A stretch of DNA of 64,000 nucleotides from Bacteroidota bacterium (GCA_023427985.1 JAEYZM010000016.1:59297-123296), one strand, 5' to 3'; numbered from the stretch's first letter, positions 18,562 to 27,822 are shown. Notes: generated by a model not told the origin, from the letters alone. Numbers and translations: made by a program.

Positions 18562-19284
18562 ATGAAAAATAAGCAGAATTATTTCCAGAATTACGTCTCT
18601 GTTGATTGTGTGGTTTTGGGTTACGATGAGGTAGAAAACAAGCTACAAGTACTATTAATCAAACAAAAAAACCCAAATAAAAGCAATATAGACACCTTTA
18701 AATCGCAATTTGCATTGCCTGGAGATCTAATAAAAGAAGATGAAGGATTAGACGATGCTGCCAATAGAGTGTTAAATGAACTAACACATATCAAAGGAAT
18801 TTACCTTCAACAATTCTACACCTTTGGTGAACCTAATCGTGTTAGTGACCCAAAAGATGCTGAATGGTTAAAAGGTTATAGAAAAGATCCAAATGCTCGT
18901 GTAATTACAGTTGCATATGTTGCTTTAGTACGTATCGACCATATTTCCCCACAAGCAGGTTCTTTCGCAGAAAACACAATCTGGAGAAGTGTAAAAAAAA
19001 TACCTAAACTAGCATTTGACCACAATCAAATTTTAACAAAAGCTCTGGATATCATACGCGAACATCCTGAACAACATATTGTTGGACGTGAATTGCTGCC
19101 ACCAAAATTCACATTAAGTCAATTGCAAAATTTATACGAAGCAATATCCAATGTAACGCTTGATAAACGCAATTTTAGAAAGAGTATAAAGAACGCCGAT
19201 TATTTGATACCATTAGACGAAAAACAAAAGGGTGTATTGCACAAGCCTGCACAATTTTATTCCTTCAAGAAAAAGACCAAATAA
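18562..19284 (+). CDS. NUDIX-domain transcriptional regulator (NrtR/AraR-like)
   Basis: 240 residues: a NUDIX fold (about 8-150) and a winged-helix C-terminus (about 160-240, LLPPKFTLSQLQNLYEAI...LDKRNFRKSI), the architecture of NrtR and of the Bacteroides arabinose regulator AraR. The NUDIX box around 54-79 is degenerate: the expected RE pair is R69-V70 and the EE pair is E73-L74, so metal-dependent pyrophosphohydrolysis is unlikely and a ligand-sensing role is likely. It is divergent from the six-gene maltodextrin operon, with a palindrome in the shared control region. Maltose, glucose phosphate or a related sugar as effector is inferred, not seen. Confidence 0.88.
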   Translation: MKNKQNYFQNYVSVDCVVLGYDEVENKLQVLLIKQKNPNKSNIDTFKSQFALPGDLIKEDEGLDDAANRVLNELTHIKGIYLQQFYTFGEPNRVSDPKDAEWLKGYRKDPNARVITVAYVALVRIDHISPQAGSFAENTIWRSVKKIPKLAFDHNQILTKALDIIREHPEQHIVGRELLPPKFTLSQLQNLYEAISNVTLDKRNFRKSIKNADYLIPLDEKQKGVLHKPAQFYSFKKKTK

Positions 19285-19309
19285 GTTTAGTATATTTATT
19301 TACTAAACT
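19284..19309. repeat. inverted repeat at the end of the NUDIX gene
   Basis: Perfect 9-bp arms AGTTTAGTA / TACTAAACT with an 8-nt loop, beginning in the stop codon of the regulator and ending 9 bp before the DUF2892 gene. There is no T-tract after it. It may be a weak terminator or an operator for the next gene. Confidence 0.5.
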
Positions 19310-19318
19310 AAATGAATT

Positions 19319-19516
19319 ATGAAAAGTAATATGGGGTCGGCAGATCGAATTATTCGTTTAATTCTTGCCTTAATTGTATTGGTTCTATTTTTAACAGACA
19401 TTATTTCAGGAACTCTAGGTTGGATCTTAATTGCAATCGCTGCAATTTTCACCTTAACATCCATGATAAATTTCTGCCCGCTGTATACCTTATTTAAAAT
19501 TTCAACAAAAAAATAA
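19319..19516 (+). CDS. small two-helix inner-membrane protein, DUF2892 (YgaP C-terminal-like)
   Basis: 65 residues: a short polar start (MKSNMGSADRIIRLILA), two transmembrane helices (about 12-30 and 34-50) and the family's FCPLYTLF motif near the C-terminus. DUF2892 proteins are stand-alone versions of the membrane anchor of the YgaP rhodanese; the family function is not settled. The gene is followed at once by the convergent oxyR, with no space for separate terminators. Confidence 0.8.
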   Translation: MKSNMGSADRIIRLILALIVLVLFLTDIISGTLGWILIAIAAIFTLTSMINFCPLYTLFKISTKK

Positions 19517-20446
19517 TTACGAAATAGGTATCGCCTTTAATTGTTTATCGTTCATTTTTGGCAAAGCATTTATAATTTGCGTTTGAATTGCTTTGAGTAA
19601 TTTTACTCTAGGATAATTTTTCAATGCAATTAAATTTATCTGTCTAGAAGGTTGAGGCTTTGCAAATTCAGTCACTTTTGATAATTGCTGTTTCTTCAAA
19701 TGATTCAATGCCAACTGAGGAATAATTGTCAAGCCTTCATACATATCCACCAAATGAATTAAGGTTTCAATTGACCCCGCTTCATAACTTAATGAAAATT
19801 GACTTTGAGACTTGTCTCTTAATTCGCAAAAATTCATTACCTGATTTCTAAAACAATGCCCTTCCTCTAACAACCATACATTCTCAGAAATTAATTGCTG
19901 AGGCAAAACATATTTTGAATTTTTCTTCTTCTTTAATGCCCCGTAAACTAAAAATGGTTCTTTGAACAAAGGCAATTCTAAGAACTGATTTTCAGAAATT
20001 GGTCCGGCCAAAATTGCTAAATCAATTTCTCTGGACTGTAGTTTTGTTAATATATCTTGAGTAGTAATTTCTTTTACAAGCAACCTAAGTTTAGGATAAC
20101 TTAGATTTAGATCTTTAATAAACAAAGGCAATAAATAAGGAGCAAGCGTTGGTATAATACCTATTCGAATCTCACCTTGCATGTCAGATTTTATGTCGAT
20201 GCAGTAGTCCTTTATTTGCTTTATTTCGTTTAGAATATTTTTAGCACGTTCTATAATCTCCTCACCTTCTTTACTCGTAGTAATTGGGTATTTTGATCGA
20301 TCAAAAATCTTTAGACCTAATTCCTCTTCCAACTTTTGAATCATCATACTTAAAGTAGGTTGAGTTACAAAACATGCTTCTGCAGCTTTAGCAAAGTGCT
20401 TGTGTTCGTCAACTGCAACAATATATTCTAATTGTTGAATGTTCAT
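19517..20446 (-). CDS. oxyR: LysR-family hydrogen peroxide sensor OxyR
   Basis: 309 residues. N-terminal LysR winged helix (MNIQQLEYIVAVDEHKHFAKAA..., helix-turn-helix near residues 18-40) and a periplasmic-binding-like sensor domain. Two cysteines, C198 and C207 in GHCFRNQVMNFC, have the same spacing and context as the redox pair of E. coli OxyR, so this is a peroxide sensor rather than a generic LysR protein. It overlaps the upstream PMT-type gene by 4 nt and is the last gene of a PAP2-PMT-oxyR operon. Bcp (29605) and thioredoxin (45089) encoded elsewhere in the window are plausible parts of the same redox defence, but I see no direct operator evidence. Confidence 0.93.
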   Translation of the reverse strand: MNIQQLEYIVAVDEHKHFAKAAEACFVTQPTLSMMIQKLEEELGLKIFDRSKYPITTSKEGEEIIERAKNILNEIKQIKDYCIDIKSDMQGEIRIGIIPTLAPYLLPLFIKDLNLSYPKLRLLVKEITTQDILTKLQSREIDLAILAGPISENQFLELPLFKEPFLVYGALKKKKNSKYVLPQQLISENVWLLEEGHCFRNQVMNFCELRDKSQSQFSLSYEAGSIETLIHLVDMYEGLTIIPQLALNHLKKQQLSKVTEFAKPQPSRQINLIALKNYPRVKLLKAIQTQIINALPKMNDKQLKAIPIS

Positions 20447-22080
20447 TTTTTAATCGCCCTTCTAATATAAAATGCAAAACCATTCTCTTCTCTAATGAAC
20501 TCTATATCGCTATACTTTTCCAATTCATGTTTCTTCGTGTTTTTCACTACGATATAAACATCTTTATCAATTTCGCCTGCCCTTAACCATTCGTGGTCGT
20601 ACGATAGAGTGTTCTCCACTCGCTGTTTTTTTGAATAGAATAAATGCGCATAGGATTTAAAATACATAGGTTGAACATATGCATCTTTACCCTGCAGCGA
20701 TTCATAAAATCGAATAGCAGCTGCTTGTGAAAACAACTCAATTTTTGGCACCAATAAAACACTGGTGAAAAAAACCGCCATCGAAACACTAATAAAAAAT
20801 GCAATTGTTGCCTTCCTATAATGTTTGTCTAATATTAATATGGAATAAAAAATAAGTCCTATTACCATCACAAATCCTCCAATAGAATCTATTACACTCC
20901 ATTCAATACTTGCATTCAAATTACCAACAGCAAAAGGATCATCTACTAAATGAATCCAATGTGCTTTGTGTTTCATGAAAAATGGAAATGCAATTAATAC
21001 ACTCGCTAATAATATCCCTAATGTATAGATTGAAATATGAATCCATTTATTCCATCTCGATTTACCATGAATCATAAAATACATAGTATATGCAGCTAGA
21101 AATGTTAATGGGAAATAGGTCATCGAAGAATAATGCACAATTTTTGTTTTCACTATTGAAAACAAAATCAATACAACCCAAAAAAGTATTACCATCCATC
21201 TATAAAAAACACGTTGATGTTCTTCTGCCATAGCTCTCATGAAGAATCCTTTCAACGCAAATATTGATGCTGGAAAACATCCAATTAAAAGTACATACCA
21301 ATGATAAAAGAATGGCCCACCATGTCCTGCATCTTGTGTTTGGAACAAACGTATTTGATAAACTATAAACTCTTTGATAAACCAAATTCCATTATTCATG
21401 ATTTCAAACCCAAACCAAAAGAAACAGATGATTGCCGATGAAATACTGATCAATAATAAATCCAACCATCGAAGTGATACATCGAACTTCGAGTAAAATA
21501 AATATACCAGCAAACACAGCAATACAATAAGAATTGCAACAGGTCCCTTCGTTAAAACAGCAAGGCCAAGCATTAATCCGGATAAGATTGCATGGGCCGA
21601 TTTTTTACTTGAAGCTTTTTCTGTAAGGGGTATGAAAAAATAAATGGATAAGAATATAAATAGATTAAACCATGGATCAATAATACCTGATTTGAAATAC
21701 AATAATGTTAGAATAGTACCGGCATAACACATCACCCAAAGCCAAGCGAATTCTGTATTTAAGTATTCTTTCCCAATTCTAAAAATCACGAGCAATGTAA
21801 GCATACCTGCAATGGCATTTGGAAAGCGCGCTGCGAATTCGTTCACACCAAATATTTTCATACTTAATACTTGCAGCCAAATAAATAAGGGTGGTTTCTC
21901 CCAGAATTGTTTGAAATCGATTTGGACTTTAAAATAATCACCAGTAATAATCATTTCTCTGGCTGCTTCTGCAAAATTAATTTCATCCCAATCGAATAAA
22001 TGCGCCTTGCCTAGAAAAGGGATAAAAAACAATGCGCTAAATAGAATTATTAATAATTCATTCTTATACTTATTTAGCAT
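20443..22080 (-). CDS. PMT/ArnT-like glycosyltransferase family 39 membrane protein
   Basis: Polytopic glycosyltransferase using a polyprenyl-linked sugar donor. 545 residues with about 11-12 hydrophobic segments. The first periplasmic loop carries the family's acidic motif (LFDWDEINFAEAAREM) followed by FKQFWEKPPLFIWLQ and GVNEFAARFPNAIAG, strongly like ArnT/PMT-type enzymes. A soluble C-terminal tail follows (about 440-545). It begins 1 nt after the PAP2 gene; such phosphatases often recycle the undecaprenyl-phosphate carriers these transferases use. Acceptor (lipid A, protein or other glycan) unknown. Confidence 0.87.
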   Translation of the reverse strand: MLNKYKNELLIILFSALFFIPFLGKAHLFDWDEINFAEAAREMIITGDYFKVQIDFKQFWEKPPLFIWLQVLSMKIFGVNEFAARFPNAIAGMLTLLVIFRIGKEYLNTEFAWLWVMCYAGTILTLLYFKSGIIDPWFNLFIFLSIYFFIPLTEKASSKKSAHAILSGLMLGLAVLTKGPVAILIVLLCLLVYLFYSKFDVSLRWLDLLLISISSAIICFFWFGFEIMNNGIWFIKEFIVYQIRLFQTQDAGHGGPFFYHWYVLLIGCFPASIFALKGFFMRAMAEEHQRVFYRWMVILFWVVLILFSIVKTKIVHYSSMTYFPLTFLAAYTMYFMIHGKSRWNKWIHISIYTLGILLASVLIAFPFFMKHKAHWIHLVDDPFAVGNLNASIEWSVIDSIGGFVMVIGLIFYSILILDKHYRKATIAFFISVSMAVFFTSVLLVPKIELFSQAAAIRFYESLQGKDAYVQPMYFKSYAHLFYSKKQRVENTLSYDHEWLRAGEIDKDVYIVVKNTKKHELEKYSDIEFIREENGFAFYIRRAIKK

Positions 22081-22081
22081 G

Positions 22082-22732
22082 CTAATTTCTTTTAAGTAAT
22101 GACTTGTTTAGTTTCTTTGAATGGTACCATGTTGTTGTGTTTAATATGTATTGAACTAAAAAAGCAGAAAACACTCCTATAAGAGAACCCATCAAAACAT
22201 CTTCAAAAAAATGTTGCGCAAGGTACATCCTCGAATATCCAATGAATGCAGCCATTAATAGTAATAGGTACGACCAATTTTTATTAACAAGCATCAAACA
22301 AATGACTGCAGCTAATGCAAAAGCACTGGTGGTATGCCCAGATGGGAAACTCATCATATTATGCACTTCAACTCCATCAACAAAATGCAATTCTTGTATA
22401 CCTTCGAAGTATTTTTTTGGTCTAGGATAATCGGCAAAAACCAATCTTTTTAAAATTTGAGCAATTTGAGAACTAACTAAATAAACAATAGCCGATAGAA
22501 CGGCTTTCCTATATTCTACAAATAATAGAATCAATGAAAAGGCAATAAACATTATACCATCGCCCACATACGTCATTAATGTAAAAAACACATCGGCAAA
22601 TGATGAATGATTTAAATTTACAGCCAAAAACAATTCCTCTTTGGTATAAATAAGTTTTAATACAAGCCCAAGTGCGAGTAACAAAAGGTAAGTAATTATG
22701 AATTGTTTATTGTTTAGTAGTAATTTTCTCAT
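22082..22732 (-). CDS. PAP2-superfamily membrane phosphatase
   Basis: 216 residues from ATG 22732; a TTG two codons upstream belongs to the promoter element. Six hydrophobic segments. All three PAP2 motifs are present: K-x6-RP (KRLVFADYPRP), PSGHTTSAF and SRMYLAQHFFEDV. Likely acts on a lipid phosphate such as undecaprenyl pyrophosphate or a lipid A phosphate. First gene of an operon with the PMT-type transferase and oxyR. Its mRNA is predicted to be leaderless, because TATATTTG ends 3 nt before the ATG. Confidence 0.9.
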   Translation of the reverse strand: MRKLLLNNKQFIITYLLLLALGLVLKLIYTKEELFLAVNLNHSSFADVFFTLMTYVGDGIMFIAFSLILLFVEYRKAVLSAIVYLVSSQIAQILKRLVFADYPRPKKYFEGIQELHFVDGVEVHNMMSFPSGHTTSAFALAAVICLMLVNKNWSYLLLLMAAFIGYSRMYLAQHFFEDVLMGSLIGVFSAFLVQYILNTTTWYHSKKLNKSLLKRN

Positions 22733-22735
22733 ATA

Positions 22736-22743
22736 CAAATATA
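22736..22743 (-). promoter_or_regulatory. -7 promoter element TATATTTG for the PAP2 operon
   Basis: Exact match to the Bacteroidota -7 consensus TAnnTTTG, ending 3 nt before ATG 22732. The usual start-site distance places transcription at or next to the start codon. Confidence 0.7.
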
Positions 22744-22748
22744 AGATT

Positions 22749-22768
22749 AAGTATATTTTTTTATACTT
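22749..22768. repeat. inverted repeat between divergent PAP2 and APC genes
   Basis: AAGTATA / TATACTT, 7-bp arms around six T. It lies just upstream of the PAP2 -7 element and 24 bp before the APC start, so a protein bound here could affect both directions. Confidence 0.4.
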
Positions 22769-22792
22769 TCATCCATCAAACTAAAATTTAGT

Positions 22793-24703
22793 ATGCTCGA
22801 TAGATTATTTAGAAAGAAAACAGTTTCCTCTATTTTGTCGGATCTCGATGCACATGCTCAACACCAAGGGCTTAGTAAAACCTTAGGAGTGCGCGACTTA
22901 ACTGCATTTGGAATTGCGGCAATCATTGGAGCTGGAATATTTAGCACCATAGGAAAAGCTAGTGCCGACGGAGGTCCTGCTGTGATTTATTTATTTTTAT
23001 TCACCGCATTGGCTTGTAGTTTTGCAGCCTTCGCTTATGCAGAATTCGCATCTATGGTACCGGTTTCAGGTAGCGCTTATACCTACTCCTACGTAGCATT
23101 CGGTGAACTAATTGCTTGGATTATTGGATGGTCTTTAATTATGGAATATGGGGTCGGAAACATTACCGTTGCCATTTCGTGGTCCGATTATTTTACAGGC
23201 TTTTTATCCAGCATGGGATTGCATTTGCCCGAATGGATGAGCATGGACTATTTGAGCGCACATAAAGGATACAATGAAGTGGTAAAATTGCTTCAAGCAG
23301 GTAAAGTATTTGAACAACTCGACACCAGTTTACAGTCGGCATACACCGCTTGGACCAATGCTCCTACCCTTTTTGGATTCCATTTGGTTTTAGACATACC
23401 CGCATTATTTATCATCATCGTAATTACTTGGTTGGTATATCGAGGTATGAAAGAATCTAGAAACGCTAGCAATGCAATGGTGATCGTAAAACTCGCGATC
23501 ATCCTTCTAGTAATTGCAGTTGGTATTTTTTATGTCGATGTGAACAACTGGAATCCTTTTGCACCTAATGGAGTATCTGGAATATTGAAAGGGGTATCTG
23601 CTGTCTTCTTTGCATACATTGGCTTCGATGCAATTTCAACAACCGCCGAAGAATGTAAAAATCCTCAAAGAGATTTACCACGCAGTATGATGTGGGCAAT
23701 TATAATTTGCACCTTGTTATATATCACCATAGCTCTTGTTTTAACTGGTATGGTAAAGTACAATGAATTGGCAGTAGGAGATCCTCTAGCATTTGTATTT
23801 GAAAAACTAAACTTAAAATGGCTGTCGGGCATCATCGCCGTTAGTGCAATTGTAGCAATGGCTAGCGTCCTTCTCGTATTTCAAATGGGACAACCAAGAA
23901 TATGGATGAGTATGAGTAGAGATGGATTATTACCAAAATCATTTTCAAGAATTCACCCGATACACAAGACTCCGTCTTTTGCAACCATTGTCACTGGATT
24001 TGTTGTAGCTGTACCATCGTTATTCATGAATTTAACTATCGTTACCGACCTATGTAGTATTGGTACGCTATTCGCATTTGTCTTAGTATGTGCAGGTGTG
24101 TTAAGATTGCAAAATGATCCAAACGTAAAACCAGGTAAGTTTAAAACTCCTTATGTCAATGCCAAGTTTATTTACCCACTTGCATTGCTATTTATCATTT
24201 TTTATTTATTTACTTATCAAAAAGACGCTACACGTGATTTCATTTTGAACAGTCCTCAATCAATTGCAATCACAGAGGTAATCACGAGCTTAGATGAAAA
24301 GCAATTGGATGATATCAAGCAGAACATTATAAAAAATGACAGTGCAAACTTCATCGCACATAATGCCGATGTGTTGCAATATTTAGAATCATTTAGCGCT
24401 GTTGAAAGTCAAAACATTCTAATAAGTTATGGAGTAGTTGAATCTCAACTGGTAGAAAGCGGATGGGCACTATTCAAACATAAAATACCCTTCTGGTTTT
24501 TTATTATTGTTTGTATCTGTTTAGCTTATTATACTTTCAGATATAATTTATCATTAATACCATTATTGGGATTAATCTGCTGCTTATACATGATGTCCGA
24601 ATTAGGTGTTAGTAATTGGATTGGATTTGGAGTGTGGTTAATTGTGGGGCTGATAATTTACTTTAGTTACGGGTATAAAAATAGTAAGCTAGCAAAAGCA
24701 TAA
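22793..24703 (+). CDS. APC-family amino acid permease (cationic amino acid transporter type)
   Basis: 636 residues, about 12-14 transmembrane segments. The first segment carries the substrate-binding GIGAGIF-type motif as AAIIGAGIFSTIGKAS; further APC signatures are FAAFAYAEFASMVPVSGSAYTYSY and FAYIGFDAISTTAEECKNPQRDLPRS, the latter typical of the CAT/YfnA subgroup. A soluble insertion (about 485-560) before the last hydrophobic segments is longer than usual. Substrate not determinable. A strong bidirectional terminator follows. Confidence 0.92.
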   Translation: MLDRLFRKKTVSSILSDLDAHAQHQGLSKTLGVRDLTAFGIAAIIGAGIFSTIGKASADGGPAVIYLFLFTALACSFAAFAYAEFASMVPVSGSAYTYSYVAFGELIAWIIGWSLIMEYGVGNITVAISWSDYFTGFLSSMGLHLPEWMSMDYLSAHKGYNEVVKLLQAGKVFEQLDTSLQSAYTAWTNAPTLFGFHLVLDIPALFIIIVITWLVYRGMKESRNASNAMVIVKLAIILLVIAVGIFYVDVNNWNPFAPNGVSGILKGVSAVFFAYIGFDAISTTAEECKNPQRDLPRSMMWAIIICTLLYITIALVLTGMVKYNELAVGDPLAFVFEKLNLKWLSGIIAVSAIVAMASVLLVFQMGQPRIWMSMSRDGLLPKSFSRIHPIHKTPSFATIVTGFVVAVPSLFMNLTIVTDLCSIGTLFAFVLVCAGVLRLQNDPNVKPGKFKTPYVNAKFIYPLALLFIIFYLFTYQKDATRDFILNSPQSIAITEVITSLDEKQLDDIKQNIIKNDSANFIAHNADVLQYLESFSAVESQNILISYGVVESQLVESGWALFKHKIPFWFFIIVCICLAYYTFRYNLSLIPLLGLICCLYMMSELGVSNWIGFGVWLIVGLIIYFSYGYKNSKLAKA

Positions 24704-24706
24704 TAA

Positions 24707-24740
24707 AAAAAGGCTGATTAAAAATTTAATCAGCCTTTTT
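24707..24740. terminator. bidirectional Rho-independent terminator
   Basis: A 16-bp A/T-flanked stem (core GGCTGATTAAA / TTTAATCAGCC) with A-tract before and T-tract after lies between the convergent APC and kup genes and can serve both. Confidence 0.92.
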
Positions 24741-24745
24741 AAATT

Positions 24746-26680
24746 TTACTCAATACGTTTCAATTCGTAATCTTTGGTTTTAGATAAAATCAAAGGAACA
24801 CGCTCTACAGTTACGAAACTTAAATCCAAACCAAATCCTTTCTCTTCCGATAAAGATATTTTCTTGAGAATGAAATAGATTTGCATTACTGCTTTTTCGT
24901 ACAAGGACAAACTATTATCGGCAGATAATTTTTTCTCTAAAACTACAAATCTAAAATCACCAATTATATTGTGTTTGTTCAAAGACTTGTATTTACTTGT
25001 AATATCAACTTCTTTGTTTTTTACTAAATCTTCTACTACCTTTCTAAATAAAACATTGATCTTCTGTTCAATTCTGAATCCCAATTTAAATTCAATTCGA
25101 ATTACATTTCCAGGAACGAGGTGAACTACTTTATATTCGGTTTTATAGGGTTCATCTTCTACATCGACATGAACAAACCAGTAAACATCGGCACGTTTAG
25201 GTTTCTTCTGGAATATGGAATAAATAATTTTCGATTCTATTTCCGATGTAAAATTAGAACCTGTTAAATAAACTAATTGCGAAGCGTATTTAGGTACGCT
25301 TTCATCGTTACTTAGTTCTTTTAAAATAGGTAAATAATCATCTACTTCAGAAAATTTCAAATACCTATTTTTAATTTTTCTTGCATTGATCCAAGACCAC
25401 ATAACGATAAACAATACGCAGGCAATTAAAAATGTTACCCAACCACCGTGTGTAAACTTACTTAAGTTTGCGGTCAAGAAGGAGAGCTCTATTACGCCAT
25501 ACACTGCCAATAGAATACCAACGAACCAAATGGAGAATCCTCTACTTAATAAATACACTACCAATAATATAGTGCTCATGATCATTGTCATGATAATGGA
25601 CAAGCCGTATGCAGCTTCCATCTTTGATGATTCTTGGAAATACAATACCACTGCCATACAACCAAACCACAACAACCAATTAATGCCTGGAACATACAAT
25701 TGACCTTTAGCATCGGTAGGATAATTAATTTTTACTTTAGGCCAGAAATTTAGTCGCACTGCTTCTGAGATTAAAGTAAATGATCCAGTAATCATCGCTT
25801 GCGAAGCTATGATTGTTGCCATTGTTGCGATTCCAATTCCATATAATAGAAACCATTCGGGCATGATTGCATAAAAGGGATTAGATTCTAAAACTGCTCC
25901 ATCCATTGTTACCAGCCAAGCACCTTGTCCAAAGTAGTTGAGCAAAAGCATCGATTTCACAAAAGTCCAACTTACACGTACATTGATTCTTCCACAATGT
26001 CCTAAGTCGGAATATAATGCCTCTGCCCCTGTTGTACAAAGGAATACTGCGCCTAGTAACCAGAAGCCACCTGGGTTATCTACCAATAAACGATACCCAT
26101 ACATCGGGTTTATTGATGAAATGATTTCGGGATGATGAACAATCTGACTAAATCCTAAAATACCTAAGACCGAAAACCAAATGAACATTATCGGCCCAAA
26201 TGCTTTTCCAACTACGTTTGTTCCAAATTGTTGGATAATGAATAAGCCAGTTATTATTATTAATACGATAGGTACAATTTGAATATTGGGATTTAAAATT
26301 TGTAGTCCTTCAATTGCCGATGATACAGAAATTGGGGGGGTTATTATCCCATCGGCTAAGAGTGTTGAACCACCTATAAGAGCAGGGATCATCAACCATT
26401 TCGCTTTTCTACGAACGAGTGTATACAATGAAAAGATCCCTCCTTCACCTTTATTATCGGCACGCAAGGTGATAATGACATACTTGACCGTAGTCTGTAA
26501 TGTGATGGTCCAAAAGACACAAGATATCGCTCCATAAACTATGTCTTTATGTATGACCGCACCCTCGCCAATAATCGCTTTCATTACATACAATGGCGAT
26601 GTGCCAATATCTCCGAAGATGATTCCTAATGATATTAGCAATCCCGCGAAGCTCAACCGGTTTAATTTACTCGCTTCCAA
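24746..26680 (-). CDS. kup: Kup-family potassium uptake protein
   Basis: 644 residues, 12 transmembrane helices then a cytoplasmic C-terminal domain (about 455-644). The signature GDIGTSPLYVMKA in helix 1 and ADNKGEGGIFSLYTLVRR are diagnostic of Kup/HAK K+/H+ symporters. The start must be the TTG at 26680 (TTGGAAGCG): the first in-frame ATG lies after the GDIGTSPLY motif and an in-frame stop lies 6 nt upstream of the TTG. Divergent from a small T9SS protein. Confidence 0.93.
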   Translation of the reverse strand: MEASKLNRLSFAGLLISLGIIFGDIGTSPLYVMKAIIGEGAVIHKDIVYGAISCVFWTITLQTTVKYVIITLRADNKGEGGIFSLYTLVRRKAKWLMIPALIGGSTLLADGIITPPISVSSAIEGLQILNPNIQIVPIVLIIITGLFIIQQFGTNVVGKAFGPIMFIWFSVLGILGFSQIVHHPEIISSINPMYGYRLLVDNPGGFWLLGAVFLCTTGAEALYSDLGHCGRINVRVSWTFVKSMLLLNYFGQGAWLVTMDGAVLESNPFYAIMPEWFLLYGIGIATMATIIASQAMITGSFTLISEAVRLNFWPKVKINYPTDAKGQLYVPGINWLLWFGCMAVVLYFQESSKMEAAYGLSIIMTMIMSTILLVVYLLSRGFSIWFVGILLAVYGVIELSFLTANLSKFTHGGWVTFLIACVLFIVMWSWINARKIKNRYLKFSEVDDYLPILKELSNDESVPKYASQLVYLTGSNFTSEIESKIIYSIFQKKPKRADVYWFVHVDVEDEPYKTEYKVVHLVPGNVIRIEFKLGFRIEQKINVLFRKVVEDLVKNKEVDITSKYKSLNKHNIIGDFRFVVLEKKLSADNSLSLYEKAVMQIYFILKKISLSEEKGFGLDLSFVTVERVPLILSKTKDYELKRIE

Positions 26681-26756
26681 GCCCTAAAAATTAAATTTGA
26701 ATAAGCAACTTTACAAAATTGTTACAGAATTAAAAAGCCTTATCTACAAAAATATT

Positions 26757-26764
26757 TATATTTG
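26757..26764 (+). promoter_or_regulatory. -7 promoter element TATATTTG
   Basis: Exact TAnnTTTG match ending 4 nt before ATG 26769. It supports the downstream ATG as the start and predicts a leaderless transcript. Confidence 0.65.
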
Positions 26765-26768
26765 TATT

Positions 26769-27125
26769 ATGAGAATTATTCTAACAATTCTGTTGTTTGT
26801 AAATCTAGCATTTAGTATTGAACTAAAAGCACAAAATTCTCATGATAATTTAGCATCTAAAAATTTCCTAAGCAGCTTAAGCGTATATCCAAATCCTATT
26901 GAAGATAAAATCAATGTTAACTTCTTAGTAAAGAAAGATAATATAGTGAGCATTAAGCTTATCGATGTCCTTGGAAACGAGATAGCTGTAATTTTAAACG
27001 ACAAATTTACAGCGGGCGAATACAGTAAGTCATTCCTTGTACCCTCTAAAGTTACCAAAGGATTATACTTTGTAAAAGTAAGTGTAGGCACAGAAGTAGG
27101 AATAAAAAGAATTTCCATTCAATAG
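26769..27125 (+). CDS. small secreted protein consisting almost only of a T9SS type A sorting domain
   Basis: 118 residues from ATG 26769; an upstream in-frame ATG at 26697 would put the promoter inside the gene and bury the signal peptide. Signal peptide MRIILTILLFVNLAFSIELKAQ, a linker of about 15 residues, then a T9SS sorting domain (SVYPNPIEDKINVNFLV ... GLYFVKVSVGTEVGIKRISI). There is no room for a cargo domain. It could be a decayed remnant of a larger secreted protein or a true mini-cargo. Confidence 0.8.
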   Translation: MRIILTILLFVNLAFSIELKAQNSHDNLASKNFLSSLSVYPNPIEDKINVNFLVKKDNIVSIKLIDVLGNEIAVILNDKFTAGEYSKSFLVPSKVTKGLYFVKVSVGTEVGIKRISIQ

Positions 27126-27210
27126 ATTTCCACAATTTTAGCTATTTATCAATATAGTCCAATAAATTAGACTAGGCATTCTATATTTTTTATATTCGCA
27201 AAAACATGTT

Positions 27211-27822
27211 ATGAAAATTATTGCGATTGGTAGAAATTATATAGATCATGCGAAGGAATTAAACAATCCCGTTCCTGCAGAACCTGTTGTTTTTATGAAA
27301 CCAGATACTGCTTTGTTGCGTGAAGGTAAAGCATTTATACATCCAGAGTTTTCGAACGATATTCATTATGAAGTAGAACTGGTTATAAAAATCTCAAAAG
27401 AAGGAAAGCATATTTCAGAAAAGTTTGCGCTTAATTATATTGAATCCATTGGCATTGGTATAGACTTTACAGCTCGTGATATTCAAGAACAATGCAAACA
27501 AAAAGGATTGCCATGGGAGATTGCAAAAGCATTTGACGGCTCAGCACCTATTGGGGAATTTAAATCCTTGAAAGAGTTCAATGATTTAAAAAATATTGAA
27601 TTCAGCTTATATAAAAATAAGGACTTGGTTCAGAAAGGAAATTCTAAAGACATGATTTTTTCATTTGAGGCAATCATTTCTTATGTTTCTAAACGTTTTA
27701 CATTGAAGAAAGGCGATTTAATTTTTACAGGAACACCTGCAGGAGTAGGTAAAATTAATATTGGCGACAAATTTGAAGCATGCATTGCTGAGGAAAAATT
27801 ATTGAAATTGGAGATTAAATAA
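27211..27822 (+). CDS. fumarylacetoacetate hydrolase (FAH) family protein
   Basis: 203 residues, the size of single-domain FAH-family enzymes (acylpyruvase or oxaloacetate decarboxylase type). Motifs: IGRNYIDHAKELN at the N-terminus, metal ligands in HYEVELVIKISK, GIDFTARDIQ and the closing LIFTGTPAGVG. Cytoplasmic and metal-dependent; exact substrate unknown. It overlaps the M23 gene by 1 nt (TAATG), so the two are translationally coupled. Confidence 0.9.
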   Translation: MKIIAIGRNYIDHAKELNNPVPAEPVVFMKPDTALLREGKAFIHPEFSNDIHYEVELVIKISKEGKHISEKFALNYIESIGIGIDFTARDIQEQCKQKGLPWEIAKAFDGSAPIGEFKSLKEFNDLKNIEFSLYKNKDLVQKGNSKDMIFSFEAIISYVSKRFTLKKGDLIFTGTPAGVGKINIGDKFEACIAEEKLLKLEIK

